Below are positions 27,213 to 35,590 of a stretch of DNA of 64,000 nucleotides, one piece after another. Under the pieces are notes generated by a model, which saw nothing but the letters and a program-made list of their open reading frames with translations, had not been told where the DNA came from and made no database searches. A program made the position numbers and the translations under genes. The first letter of the stretch is position 1, and each line of letters starts with the position of its first letter. Source of the DNA: CBDFNN01 sp965250215 (lineage in GTDB: Bacteria > Bacteroidota > Rhodothermia > Rhodothermales > DATKEJ01). The stretch covers positions 1,550,001 to 1,614,000 of the forward strand of contig CBDFNN010000004.1 of assembly GCA_965250215.1 (NCBI GenBank). The letters are read 5' to 3'.

Positions 27213-29182
27213 TATTCAGATACCAGTACTCTAAAAGCTTCTTCGGGCGCGGTTTCGCCATTTTTGATGACTTCTCTTGCCGAGTCTGTTAATGATCTCA
27301 TACCTTCCTCGATGGCAACGGATCTCAGCATACCTTCATCAATCATCTCCTTCGAGTCGACTATGATTCGTCGAACGCGCCTCGAAAAGTGCATTGCTTC
27401 AGCTATGGCCCTTCTTCCCTTGTAGCCCACACCAAGACAGTCCTCACAGAACGAGTTGATAGAAGCCTTGTAAAACGTGATGTTCTTTATTTCTTTTGAA
27501 GAAAACCCTAGCTGCTCAAGCATCAATATGTCCGAATCTTCGTCGACCAATTTACAAGTATTGCACAGTTTTCTTACCAGACGCTGAGCAACTACTAAGT
27601 TGATCGCATAAGCAATCAAAAAGGGCTCAATTCCCATCTTGTATAATCGGCTTACAGCACTGGGTGCATCATTCGTATGCAGCGTTGAAAAAGTAAGGTG
27701 ACCGGTGTTGGCTAGCTTAATAGCTAATTCTGCAGTGTGTTTGTCTCGCATCTCACCCACCATCACTATGTCTGGGTCATGTCGGAGGACAGATTTTAGG
27801 GCTTCTTCGAGGTGTAGTCTGGGACCTAACTTTATTTGTCGGATTCCATCGATCATATATTCCACGGGATCCTCGATTGTCAAAATATTGACGGCTGGAT
27901 CTCTAACCTGCGTAAGGGCAGCGAGGAGGGAGGTGGATTTTCCAGATCCCGTGGGACCTGTCATGATTACCATGCCATGTGGTTGCCTGATGGCTGTTTC
28001 AAATCGTTTAAGGGAGAGGTCGTCGATGCCTATTCCTCCGAGTCCAGTTAAAACGTTTCGGTCATCGAGAACACGTATAACTATGCTTTCAGCCTTAATT
28101 TCTCTTCGAACTGAGGCAAGTGGCAGTATAGATACCCGGTATCGAATAAGTGTGTTGTCAATACTCCTTTGTATAAAACCATCCTGTGCCGCTTCTCTCT
28201 CAAATCTGTCAATATTGGAACATCTATCTTTTGCAACAGCGATTATAGATTCGGGATGGACTTTATCTTCAGCGTGCCACAGCTGTAGTTTTCCATCTAT
28301 TCTGAAGTGAAACTCTGTATTACCGTCCTGATTCGGAAATATGTGAATATCAGAAGCTCCAACTCGAACTGCCTCTAGCAAAGAGGCCTCAAATAGATTG
28401 ATTAGGGCGGATCTATTAATCTCTGCGTCTAAGGCTTCCTGATCAACTAATGTATTTTCATCCTGTGCTACTGTAGTCTGGAGGTCAAACATTCCCGCCG
28501 TATCACTCTCGGCCAGTCTTTCTAGATATTCGTTTCTTGGCGGAAAAAGCTTCTGAAAAATCGGGACAAGAAGCTCTTTGGGCGTATAGTAAATCTCAAA
28601 ATGATGAAGATTTAACTCTTGCATAAACTTGAGCGCTACGGTCCTTGCCGGATCATAGGATGCGAAAATTAGCTTGTCAACTTTTCTTTTTTGATCTCTT
28701 TCACTCCTAATTGGAAGAAGCTGGAGTTCCAGAAGACGTAGTCTTTTTCGCGGCGGAAGACTATCAACGAATGACTTAACAAGCTTGTCGTCGATTAGCT
28801 TACTTGTTAGCTCAATTCTCGGAAAAGAGTAGACATCGGCGGCTGTCCCGTAAACCAAGGCATCATCTACATTTTCCATGTGGATGAAAGTTCGCCAGAG
28901 TGCCTGCCGTTTGCCTTTTTGAGTCCAGAGTCGAACCGCTGCTCTGACATTATCCCGCGTAACAAGACCACTTTCAAGTAATTTTATTACGACCCGATCA
29001 GAGAGAGCGTCTAGTGTCTTTTCAGTCTGATGGCCTATACTCGAATTTGTGGTGTTGTTAGACAAGGGACTGCTCACAGCACCGTCGCCTGAACTTTTAT
29101 TGTCATCGTTCAGGTGCACAAATACTTCGTCGGCAGCTTTCTCTTCTACCTCTGACTTTTTCTTTAGTAGTCTTTTTATCAC
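27212..29182 (-). CDS. pilB: PilB/GspE-type assembly ATPase
   Basis: 656 residues. An N-terminal disordered segment (1-55) and a MshEN-like domain (about 60-210) precede the GspE core. Walker A is GPTGSGKST (409-417), the Asp box ILTIEDPVEYM (433-443) is intact, and Walker B is DPDIVMVGEMRD (469-480). The zinc motif has Cys540, Cys543, Cys579 and Cys582. It powers pilin polymerisation from the cytosolic face. It overlaps pilC (ATGA) upstream and the minor pilin gene (TAATG) downstream. Of the two ATPases in the block, this one has all catalytic motifs. Confidence 0.93.
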   Translation of the reverse strand: MIKRLLKKKSEVEEKAADEVFVHLNDDNKSSGDGAVSSPLSNNTTNSSIGHQTEKTLDALSDRVVIKLLESGLVTRDNVRAAVRLWTQKGKRQALWRTFIHMENVDDALVYGTAADVYSFPRIELTSKLIDDKLVKSFVDSLPPRKRLRLLELQLLPIRSERDQKRKVDKLIFASYDPARTVALKFMQELNLHHFEIYYTPKELLVPIFQKLFPPRNEYLERLAESDTAGMFDLQTTVAQDENTLVDQEALDAEINRSALINLFEASLLEAVRVGASDIHIFPNQDGNTEFHFRIDGKLQLWHAEDKVHPESIIAVAKDRCSNIDRFEREAAQDGFIQRSIDNTLIRYRVSILPLASVRREIKAESIVIRVLDDRNVLTGLGGIGIDDLSLKRFETAIRQPHGMVIMTGPTGSGKSTSLLAALTQVRDPAVNILTIEDPVEYMIDGIRQIKLGPRLHLEEALKSVLRHDPDIVMVGEMRDKHTAELAIKLANTGHLTFSTLHTNDAPSAVSRLYKMGIEPFLIAYAINLVVAQRLVRKLCNTCKLVDEDSDILMLEQLGFSSKEIKNITFYKASINSFCEDCLGVGYKGRRAIAEAMHFSRRVRRIIVDSKEMIDEGMLRSVAIEEGMRSLTDSAREVIKNGETAPEEAFRVLVSE

Positions 29183-30528
29183 TGAAAGTAAAGTTCTCCC
29201 GTGTGAGGCATCATCAAGGCAGACTCAGTTGAGATGATTGTTAGAATAGCAACCAAGATACCAATAACGATGGCTATAGCCGTTTTTATGGTCTCAACAG
29301 TTGTTTCGAGTTTAAGAGTTGTCTCTTTTTCGTAGAAATCGGCCATTTCTTCAGCACTAGCCCGAACAGATCCAGTTTCTGTACCCGACCTAAATCTTGC
29401 TATCGCGAGTGGAAGGAAAACGCCAGAAGCCTCCATCGCACCTACCAAATCAGTTCCTCGACTCATCATGAGAGGCATAGTCGTAGTCTTAATTTTGTAC
29501 TCCATGTACGAATTGCCCGTTGCTTCTGCGCTGACTCTCATTACTTCTTGATTTTCCTCGGATCCGGAATATAGTACACCAAAAACCCTACAGAATATTT
29601 CCAAGTTAAGTTTGTGGAGTAGTGACCCTAAAGCAGGAATTTTCAACATGTAACGATGAATAATAAATCTGCCTCTCTGAGTGCCCGAAAACACTACAAG
29701 ACTAAGGATAAGTAATACTATAAATGGGACAAGCCATATGCCGTTGTTGTCCAGGAAAGCGGCAAAAGCCAGAGCCGCCTTTGTAAAGGGAGGGATCTCA
29801 ATGTCGAAATTTGAGAAGAGGCCCATCATTTGAGGAATGAGACTCCAAACGAACCACACGAAGACGCCAATTGCAGCAGTAAGGGTCACAGAAGGGACTA
29901 TAAGAGTCTTTCTTACTTGTTTTCTAAATTCGTTTTTGCGCTCGAGATATTTTGCTGTCGCTTCAAACATTTCGGCCATGTTGCCACTATTCGTGGATAG
30001 CCCCAACATGTAGGAGGTAAATTTACCAAAAATGTGTTGTTGCTTTAGAAATGCCTGCTTCCCGTTCATTCCTCCTTTGAGATCCGAGCTAAGATCCTTG
30101 ATGGCCTGACGCAATGATCTGCTCTGAGTATCTGTTCCAAGGAGAGTAAGAATTTCATCGAAGGGGAGATGTCTTCTCAACATGTTGGCGGCCAATCGGA
30201 CGAACATGGCTATGTCAGAAGGGGCTGGCTTTATACTAAGTCCAACGATTTTCTTTTGGACCGAAATAACCTCCATTCCGAGGCGTTGAAAGGCTGTTTC
30301 AACCTCTTTTGGAGCGTATGCTTTTTGGACACCTTTTGAGACAGTGCCATTCTTATGGCGTACTTTGTACAGATAGGAGTGACGCTTTTGAACATTGCGA
30401 GTGGTAAACCGGTGTTTTTCGGCAAGACTGGCAAGCTTTTTCTTGAAGGCTCTCTTGGATTTTGCAACAAGCGTTCCAGTGACCTGCTCTCCGAAGGAAT
30501 TTACACCGCTAAACCTATATTCATCCAT
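29179..30528 (-). CDS. pilC: PilC/GspF inner-membrane platform protein
   Basis: 449 residues from ATG 30528. The frame is open 34 codons further, but that part reads through the strong hairpin at 30587-30624 and is not natural protein. An N-terminal domain of about 110 residues (EYRFSGVNSFGEQVTG) leads to two GspF domains with membrane helices near IVPSVTLTAAIGVFVWFVWS, IWLVPFIVLLILSLVVF and TAIAIVIGILVAILTII. PilC sits in the centre of the inner-membrane platform and couples the ATPase to pilin insertion. The start overlaps nothing upstream; the 3' end overlaps pilB. Confidence 0.9.
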   Translation of the reverse strand: MDEYRFSGVNSFGEQVTGTLVAKSKRAFKKKLASLAEKHRFTTRNVQKRHSYLYKVRHKNGTVSKGVQKAYAPKEVETAFQRLGMEVISVQKKIVGLSIKPAPSDIAMFVRLAANMLRRHLPFDEILTLLGTDTQSRSLRQAIKDLSSDLKGGMNGKQAFLKQQHIFGKFTSYMLGLSTNSGNMAEMFEATAKYLERKNEFRKQVRKTLIVPSVTLTAAIGVFVWFVWSLIPQMMGLFSNFDIEIPPFTKAALAFAAFLDNNGIWLVPFIVLLILSLVVFSGTQRGRFIIHRYMLKIPALGSLLHKLNLEIFCRVFGVLYSGSEENQEVMRVSAEATGNSYMEYKIKTTTMPLMMSRGTDLVGAMEASGVFLPLAIARFRSGTETGSVRASAEEMADFYEKETTLKLETTVETIKTAIAIVIGILVAILTIISTESALMMPHTGELYFQ

Positions 30529-30586
30529 TGTCGCGCTGGGTATTTTTGTTGAGAATCTAAATACGGGAGAAGGCATCAGTAGATCC

Positions 30587-30624
30587 AAAAAGGCCGCCCA
30601 CCAAGAAAGGTGGGCGGCCTTTTT
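30587..30624 (-). terminator. Strong symmetric hairpin between major pilin and pilC
   Basis: A perfect 16-bp stem (5 A/T plus 11 G/C-rich pairs, ggccgcccacc with ggtgggcggcc) encloses a 6-base loop and is followed by a T-run. It is symmetric, so either strand could terminate. It lies 44 bp after the pilin stop and 59 bp before the pilC ATG. The likely role is partial termination or 3' protection that lets pilin mRNA exceed that of the assembly genes. Confidence 0.85.
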
Positions 30625-30667
30625 TCGCACTTTGTAATGCAGACTAATTAAGAATCAGTCTCCCAAT

Positions 30668-31177
30668 TTACGGAGCTGCGTTGCAAGGAACGCTAGCTCC
30701 AACAGGATCGCCAGTTCCAAGATCTATTCCACCACGGACTGACTCGCCAGCATCTTTCTGAAGAACGATATTCTCTGTGAGGATTCCGTCAACGAGAAGT
30801 TGGATCACATTAAGATTGGAGGCACTGATACCCTCGATAGTTAGTCCAGATGAGGTTGGTGTTATCTCGAAGCTACCATTCAAGTTGGTATAGCAAAGCC
30901 CCCCACTTGTCACAACTGATCCAGTGTATCCCATATCATTAAAATCAAGCTCATCGAAGTCATCGAGATCGCCTTTCGTATCGTCTTCGCTACCGTCGAA
31001 TAATTCTGGCTTTTGCTTCCAAGACTGTGCGTCACTTGCGATTCTCATTCCATCTTGAAGAAGAGCATCCCAGTTAGATTTGATAGAGTTCTCGCCGTAA
31101 GCATTTATTCCTACTACAGTTGCAAGTCCTACGATAACAATACCGAGAACGAGTAGAAGAAGTTGTTGTTGACCCAT
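30668..31177 (-). CDS. Major pilin-like protein with MGQQQ N-terminus
   Basis: 169 residues. The chain begins Met-Gly-Gln-Gln-Gln and enters at once a long hydrophobic helix (about 6-24), followed by an amphipathic helix (SIKSNWDALLQDGMRIASDA) and a beta domain with two Cys (positions about 94 and 166) able to close a C-terminal loop. That is the type IV pilin layout. There is no basic leader, and Glu at +5 of the mature helix is missing if cleavage follows Gly2. As the first gene, with its own leader hairpin and a strong downstream hairpin, it is probably the highly expressed major subunit. Confidence 0.72.
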   Translation of the reverse strand: MGQQQLLLLVLGIVIVGLATVVGINAYGENSIKSNWDALLQDGMRIASDAQSWKQKPELFDGSEDDTKGDLDDFDELDFNDMGYTGSVVTSGGLCYTNLNGSFEITPTSSGLTIEGISASNLNVIQLLVDGILTENIVLQKDAGESVRGGIDLGTGDPVGASVPCNAAP

Positions 31178-31201
31178 TGTATTTTATTATTTGTTTATTC
31201 C

Positions 31202-31219
31202 GAGAGGCCTTTGCCTCTC
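31202..31219 (-). promoter_or_regulatory. 5' leader hairpin of the pilin mRNA
   Basis: A perfect 7-bp stem, gagaggc with gcctctc, and a 4-base loop. It ends 24 bases before the pilin ATG in an otherwise A/T-rich leader without SD. It may stabilise the transcript's 5' end or mark a short leader. Confidence 0.55.
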
Positions 31220-31389
31220 AAGTCAAGCTAGTTGCGACTTACCTCTGTAAATTCAAATCTAGCGAAACGTATTTATTAATGTACTTTGTTGTTGAAGCAA
31301 AGTGGCTGCTTCAGATCCCCTCAAGTTATTTAGCAAGGTAGACAACTATCGGAGTACTAATTAACGCACGGCTCATCACGAAAAAGGAT

Positions 31390-31453
31390 CATGCTTCGAA
31401 TCTAATTTTCCGATTTAATCAAATAGAGAAAAAAACGGAAGGCTCGAAGCATG
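31390..31453 (-). terminator. Probable terminator of the SPOR gene
   Basis: The outer arms catgcttcga and tcgaagcatg (10 bp, exact) enclose an inner 5-bp pair (ttccg with cggaa). On the minus strand the 3' arm is followed by atcctttttcg, a short T-run. It lies 105-168 bases after the stop of the SPOR gene. Confidence 0.6.
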
Positions 31454-31557
31454 AAGACCGAAATTCTCCCAAACTATTCAAATTGACAAGAACGAATGAA
31501 AGGTCATCCAGGTCTTGAATAGAAAATTAGTCACTAAGCTCCAATAAAACCAGACTA

Positions 31558-32247
31558 TTAATTGATTGGTGATATCCAATAGTCTTCATCTCCAATGTTG
31601 GGGAGCGTGTTCTGAACTACTTTGGCTGCAGCCACAGATGGATAGTCACCGTGTGTTACCCTATACCAAGTATTTCCATCATAATTGACTCGAACGACGT
31701 TTGTGCCGAGTCCCATGTCCTTAAACTTCTGCACCCAATTGTTGGCAAACTCAGGATTGTTGAAGGATTTAAGAACCCACTGATAGCGTCTATTTCTAGG
31801 AGCTGGTCTTCGCGCTTGATTCTGACTTCGTCTTTGATTGTCAATAGCTTGTTTGCTAGGAATATCCTTTGCTATTGTGGATTTCTGTTGCAAGGGTATT
31901 GCATCTACCGTATTCTCTGTCGCGCTAGGAGTAGGTTGCTCATCCTGAGCATCTGTCGAAGCAACTGGGATAATGGAAGAATTGGCGCCAGAATCTGGGT
32001 CTAAGTTTTGAGACTGATTGTCTGGCCTCGCTCTTGAAGGGACACTTCCTGCCTCATCAATATTAGACTTAGCTATCAGTTCTGATCGAAGATCAAGCCT
32101 GTCATCTTGTATGGTTGAGTCATAGGTAAAGGAGAGATATGCTAGGTAGACAGCGCCCAGCAAGGCAATACCAAAATAAATATATAGGGAGCCTTCTCGT
32201 ATAAACCGGAAAGAGCTCTTCGAAATGTTTCCTAGCCTTTGTGCCAT
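31558..32247 (-). CDS. SPOR-domain membrane protein
   Basis: 229 residues: a short cytoplasmic N-terminus, a membrane helix (about 21-42), a Ser/Gln/Pro-rich periplasmic linker with basic patches, and a C-terminal SPOR domain (about 155-229) starting RRYQWVLKSFNNPEFANNWV and ending DEDYWISPIN. SPOR domains bind glycan strands lacking stem peptides and target proteins to division septa. It is monocistronic, between the histidine kinase gene and the pilin control region. Partner unknown. Confidence 0.85.
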   Translation of the reverse strand: MAQRLGNISKSSFRFIREGSLYIYFGIALLGAVYLAYLSFTYDSTIQDDRLDLRSELIAKSNIDEAGSVPSRARPDNQSQNLDPDSGANSSIIPVASTDAQDEQPTPSATENTVDAIPLQQKSTIAKDIPSKQAIDNQRRSQNQARRPAPRNRRYQWVLKSFNNPEFANNWVQKFKDMGLGTNVVRVNYDGNTWYRVTHGDYPSVAAAKVVQNTLPNIGDEDYWISPIN

Positions 32248-32355
32248 GCCTCTTACTTATTAACTATGTAGATGCTAAAGGTGACAGGTTTATTAGACAT
32301 GTAAGGTCTAAGTTCCCAAGGGCCATAGCGAAACGAATAGCAAGTTTTAATCAAT

Positions 32356-35300
32356 TCAGGAAATATTTTTCTGAGTCTTCAATAATTCTTTTGCCTCTTT
32401 TGACGATATAATTTCGTCCTCAATTGCCTCAAGATCTATTCTCGGAAAACGTATTGTAAACACCGAGCCCTGTCCAAGAGTACTTTCTGCTTCCACGCTT
32501 CCTTTCATGAGCTCCGTGAGCTTTTTGACAATCGCCAGTCCCAGTCCGTTACCTTCAAAAAGACGACCTTCGCCTGTGGATTCCTGCCTGAAAGATTCGA
32601 ACACGAAAGGGAGGAACTCCTCGCTAATTCCTATTCCTTCATCAGCACATTTCAGGTAAACAGATTTTTCGTCCGTTCCAATGGTGATGCTAATCTTACC
32701 TCTTTCAGTAAACCTAATCGCATTGTTCAAAAGATTGTAGAGAATTCTCTCCAAGGCCGACTCGTTCGATAGAATTATGGGTTTTTTATCCCCTTGTAAC
32801 AAGTAGGTAAGTCCAAGACCCTTTTCTTTGGCTTTTTGCTCAAACTGAGAAAGTGAACGTAGAAGGAATTCCTCCAGATCGAGAGCTGAAAGTCGGAGGT
32901 TTATATCGTCATTGTCTAGCTGAGCAACATCTAAAACAGAGTTTATCGTATCCATCAATCGCGTTCCAGAGCGACCAATCATGGAAGCTAGATTCTTTGT
33001 ATGGCTGTCGCCTGACTCTCCAATGAGTTCAGAAAATCCGAGGATTGAAGTCAAGGGAGTTCGAATTTCATGACTCATGTTCGCGAGAAACTGCGACTTA
33101 ATCCTGTTAGCGATTTGAGCTTGAGTTCGCAACTTTTCTTCAATTGCCAGCTTGGCAGAAATCACTCCAGTTTGAATACCAACCCGTCTCTTGAGAAGCG
33201 TTACCCAGATCAATGCTCCAATGAGAATCAAGGTTAGGATTGACAATACCTTCTGAAGAAGCTTGAGTGTGAAGCCTTCCGGTGGTGCTAGCATCAACAA
33301 GTTGTCGGGAGAGCTAAGAAGAATTTCAGACCCGCGCGTCTCGGGTGTTAGGCCAAGTGAAAGCTCCAAGATATTTTTGCATACTCCTGAAACTTGAATC
33401 CTGCTTCCTAGCTCAAATTCAGGATAACCAAGTCCTTCATCTGGAAGTACGGCATCAAATGAATGAGAGCCATTCTTCAGAGTCAGAATTCTTGAATTTC
33501 GTTCGCTTCCGATCTGTTCTAGATGGCCTTCAGTTGTTACAAATTTTGCATTATAACTAGAACACATATCTCTCCTAGCCGAGAGTTTCACGGCTTCTGG
33601 TAGAACACCGGAGCCGATTTTCTGGACTTCCGCAAAATCAATCTTTGCGTGTCCCTGATAATTGTCGACAAATCCAGAGATTCTAATTTCGTCACCGACT
33701 GTCAAACGGTCAGACGATCCTTCTAGATTCACCAAAATCCCAGAACCGTTTGATTGAATATATAGGTCATTTTCTTGGAGCTTGTTTGTGATAACTCCCT
33801 TCACATGAACTCGATGATTGTTGCCTCCCTTGTCCTGAGATGTCAATAATTCCTTAATGAAAATCACCTCCATTTCGAAAGAGTCGATTTCCGGACGATG
33901 CGTGATTTCTATAAATTCGGCTCCAGGCGAATAGAGCATAAACCCGATAGTCTGGCCTAAATTGTTAGTTAGTGAAGTGCTAATCCCACGCACCTCGACC
34001 TTCGAGTTAACATATTTTTTTAAATCGGTATAGGGCCCGTTATAATCGAGTTCGACGCGAAAAAGATTGTCTGCCTTTCTGATATACAGGAAAGCTCCTA
34101 GTCTATCGTCAAGTCCAACACCTTGTACAATTCCGCCAACCTTTACCCATTGTGCCCCGACCTCATTTTTCAAAAGAGATACGTCGGACAAAAGAGGATC
34201 GGGAAGAGAGCCTTTTTCTATGAGGCTCAAAGTAGCATCACGTATTGCATTTGTGAATGTCCCTGCTTCACTGAAGCCTTCGATCAGGATAGTGTCACCA
34301 GGATTAAGAAGACTCCGCAAGCTATCAGGTTCGAACCTAAACAGAAGCCCATTCGGATCCCCCAAGATATAGCCAAAGCCGCGATCGACCTCAATGAGGG
34401 CGATTTGGCCTTCGACTCGAACGGGTCGCCCAGCATCTGCTTCAGCGATGGAAATGCCAAATAACTCGGGTACGCTTCGAATCATTTCGATGGAGGAATA
34501 GTCGTTGATTTCTCTTACCGAAATGGATTCAAGTTTCCTCGATGCCGGCTCGAGAGACAAGAAACCTTTGACCTCAACTTGATCGCCCCTTAAAATATTA
34601 TCTGAAACATATACTGGTACTTCCAGCTCTCCTGATGAGTCTCTAAGGAGAATGCTAGTCTTAGTTTTTTCGGCGATCGAGCCTCTTAGTAATACTCGTC
34701 TTCCTGATCTGACAATGCTGTCTGCCTCCGGGAGTCTTGCAACTGGAATGTGCAATTCTCTTCCGGCGGTAGCCTTGGCCTGTTCGTCAAATTCAATCCA
34801 ATCAGCTGAGTAGGACGAAACCGTTGCCATTCCAGGTTCACCCTCAACAGGGATTTCAGTGATGTTGACACCCGTAACAAGGACATATTGGTTGAGAAAA
34901 CTTTTGGCCTCAAAGCCATAGTCTCTCATTAAGCGAACTTTAAATTTCTGGCCATTGTTTGTTAGCTCGAGAGTCTGAATTTCTCCGTTTTCCCAATAGA
35001 CCCTTCGGACAACGCCTGCTAGCTTGACCCACTGACTCCTCCACGATAACTTTTGAAGTTCGCTTGGATATCCGGCAAAATCTGGCGCAGGCAAGGATGC
35101 CTGTTTCCCAGAAATCGTGACCTTTGATTTGGTTAGAACAGGTCTGCCGGCACTAAGCCCTGTTTCACCTTCTACTCGAACTTTGATTCCTGGGACGAAA
35201 TAAGAGGCCATATCCACATGGTTCAAAGATACTTCAAGTCCACTCCGTCCATCGTGGATGTACAATACCCTCGCATGAGGATCATAGTTTGTCACATACG

Positions 35301-35463
35301 CCTCAATTCTAGTCGAAATTCCTTTAGCGGCTTCTCTTGCTTCTAGAGACGCGAATTCGCTAGGTAGAGTAATAAGTTCTGGCTCCCCGCTTGTGCACCC
35401 TAAAGATCCGAAAAGGATCATGGAGAGGAAAAATACAGCGTGGAGGTTGGTTGTTGTTTTCAA
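32356..35463 (-). CDS. Lipid-anchored sensor histidine kinase with OB-like repeats
   Basis: 1035 residues from a TTG preceded almost directly by AGGAGG. A signal sequence ends in lipobox SLGC. Residues about 30-725 are a large periplasmic region of repeated beta units, each with a V-x-G-x-V motif and a following R-V-x-G or L-x-G-D segment (ILRGDQVEVKGFLSLE, VQWVKLAGVV-like), resembling OB folds. A membrane helix (736-757) joins a HisKA domain with phospho-acceptor His798 in MSHEIRTPL, then N box (near 911), G1 DEGIGI (near 941) and G2 GNGLGLAI (near 971). No receiver domain or response-regulator gene is adjacent, so it is an orphan kinase. Confidence 0.85.
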   Translation of the reverse strand: MKTTTNLHAVFFLSMILFGSLGCTSGEPELITLPSEFASLEAREAAKGISTRIEAYVTNYDPHARVLYIHDGRSGLEVSLNHVDMASYFVPGIKVRVEGETGLSAGRPVLTKSKVTISGKQASLPAPDFAGYPSELQKLSWRSQWVKLAGVVRRVYWENGEIQTLELTNNGQKFKVRLMRDYGFEAKSFLNQYVLVTGVNITEIPVEGEPGMATVSSYSADWIEFDEQAKATAGRELHIPVARLPEADSIVRSGRRVLLRGSIAEKTKTSILLRDSSGELEVPVYVSDNILRGDQVEVKGFLSLEPASRKLESISVREINDYSSIEMIRSVPELFGISIAEADAGRPVRVEGQIALIEVDRGFGYILGDPNGLLFRFEPDSLRSLLNPGDTILIEGFSEAGTFTNAIRDATLSLIEKGSLPDPLLSDVSLLKNEVGAQWVKVGGIVQGVGLDDRLGAFLYIRKADNLFRVELDYNGPYTDLKKYVNSKVEVRGISTSLTNNLGQTIGFMLYSPGAEFIEITHRPEIDSFEMEVIFIKELLTSQDKGGNNHRVHVKGVITNKLQENDLYIQSNGSGILVNLEGSSDRLTVGDEIRISGFVDNYQGHAKIDFAEVQKIGSGVLPEAVKLSARRDMCSSYNAKFVTTEGHLEQIGSERNSRILTLKNGSHSFDAVLPDEGLGYPEFELGSRIQVSGVCKNILELSLGLTPETRGSEILLSSPDNLLMLAPPEGFTLKLLQKVLSILTLILIGALIWVTLLKRRVGIQTGVISAKLAIEEKLRTQAQIANRIKSQFLANMSHEIRTPLTSILGFSELIGESGDSHTKNLASMIGRSGTRLMDTINSVLDVAQLDNDDINLRLSALDLEEFLLRSLSQFEQKAKEKGLGLTYLLQGDKKPIILSNESALERILYNLLNNAIRFTERGKISITIGTDEKSVYLKCADEGIGISEEFLPFVFESFRQESTGEGRLFEGNGLGLAIVKKLTELMKGSVEAESTLGQGSVFTIRFPRIDLEAIEDEIISSKEAKELLKTQKNIS

Positions 35464-35590
35464 GACCTCCTCGTTTTACTGAAAGCCTATGAAGTTACGT
35501 AGTCCAGCGATTAAGTACTAGCTTCACTTCCAGATGAGTAAAAACGGAAGGATAGTTCTCCATGTGGATCGAAGTCTCGATATTTCCAAG

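Larger units (their letters stand above)
31178..31557. other. 380-bp control region upstream of the pilin gene
   Basis: No gene seen. It carries a probable terminator for the SPOR gene (31390-31453) and a leader hairpin close to the pilin start (31202-31219). The promoter for the pilus block should lie between them. I could not settle on a -33/-7 or -35/-10 pair. Confidence 0.55.

Noticed and set aside
30529..30630. N-terminal extension of PilC
   Set aside because: The extra 34 codons read through the strong terminator hairpin; homology starts at ATG 30528.
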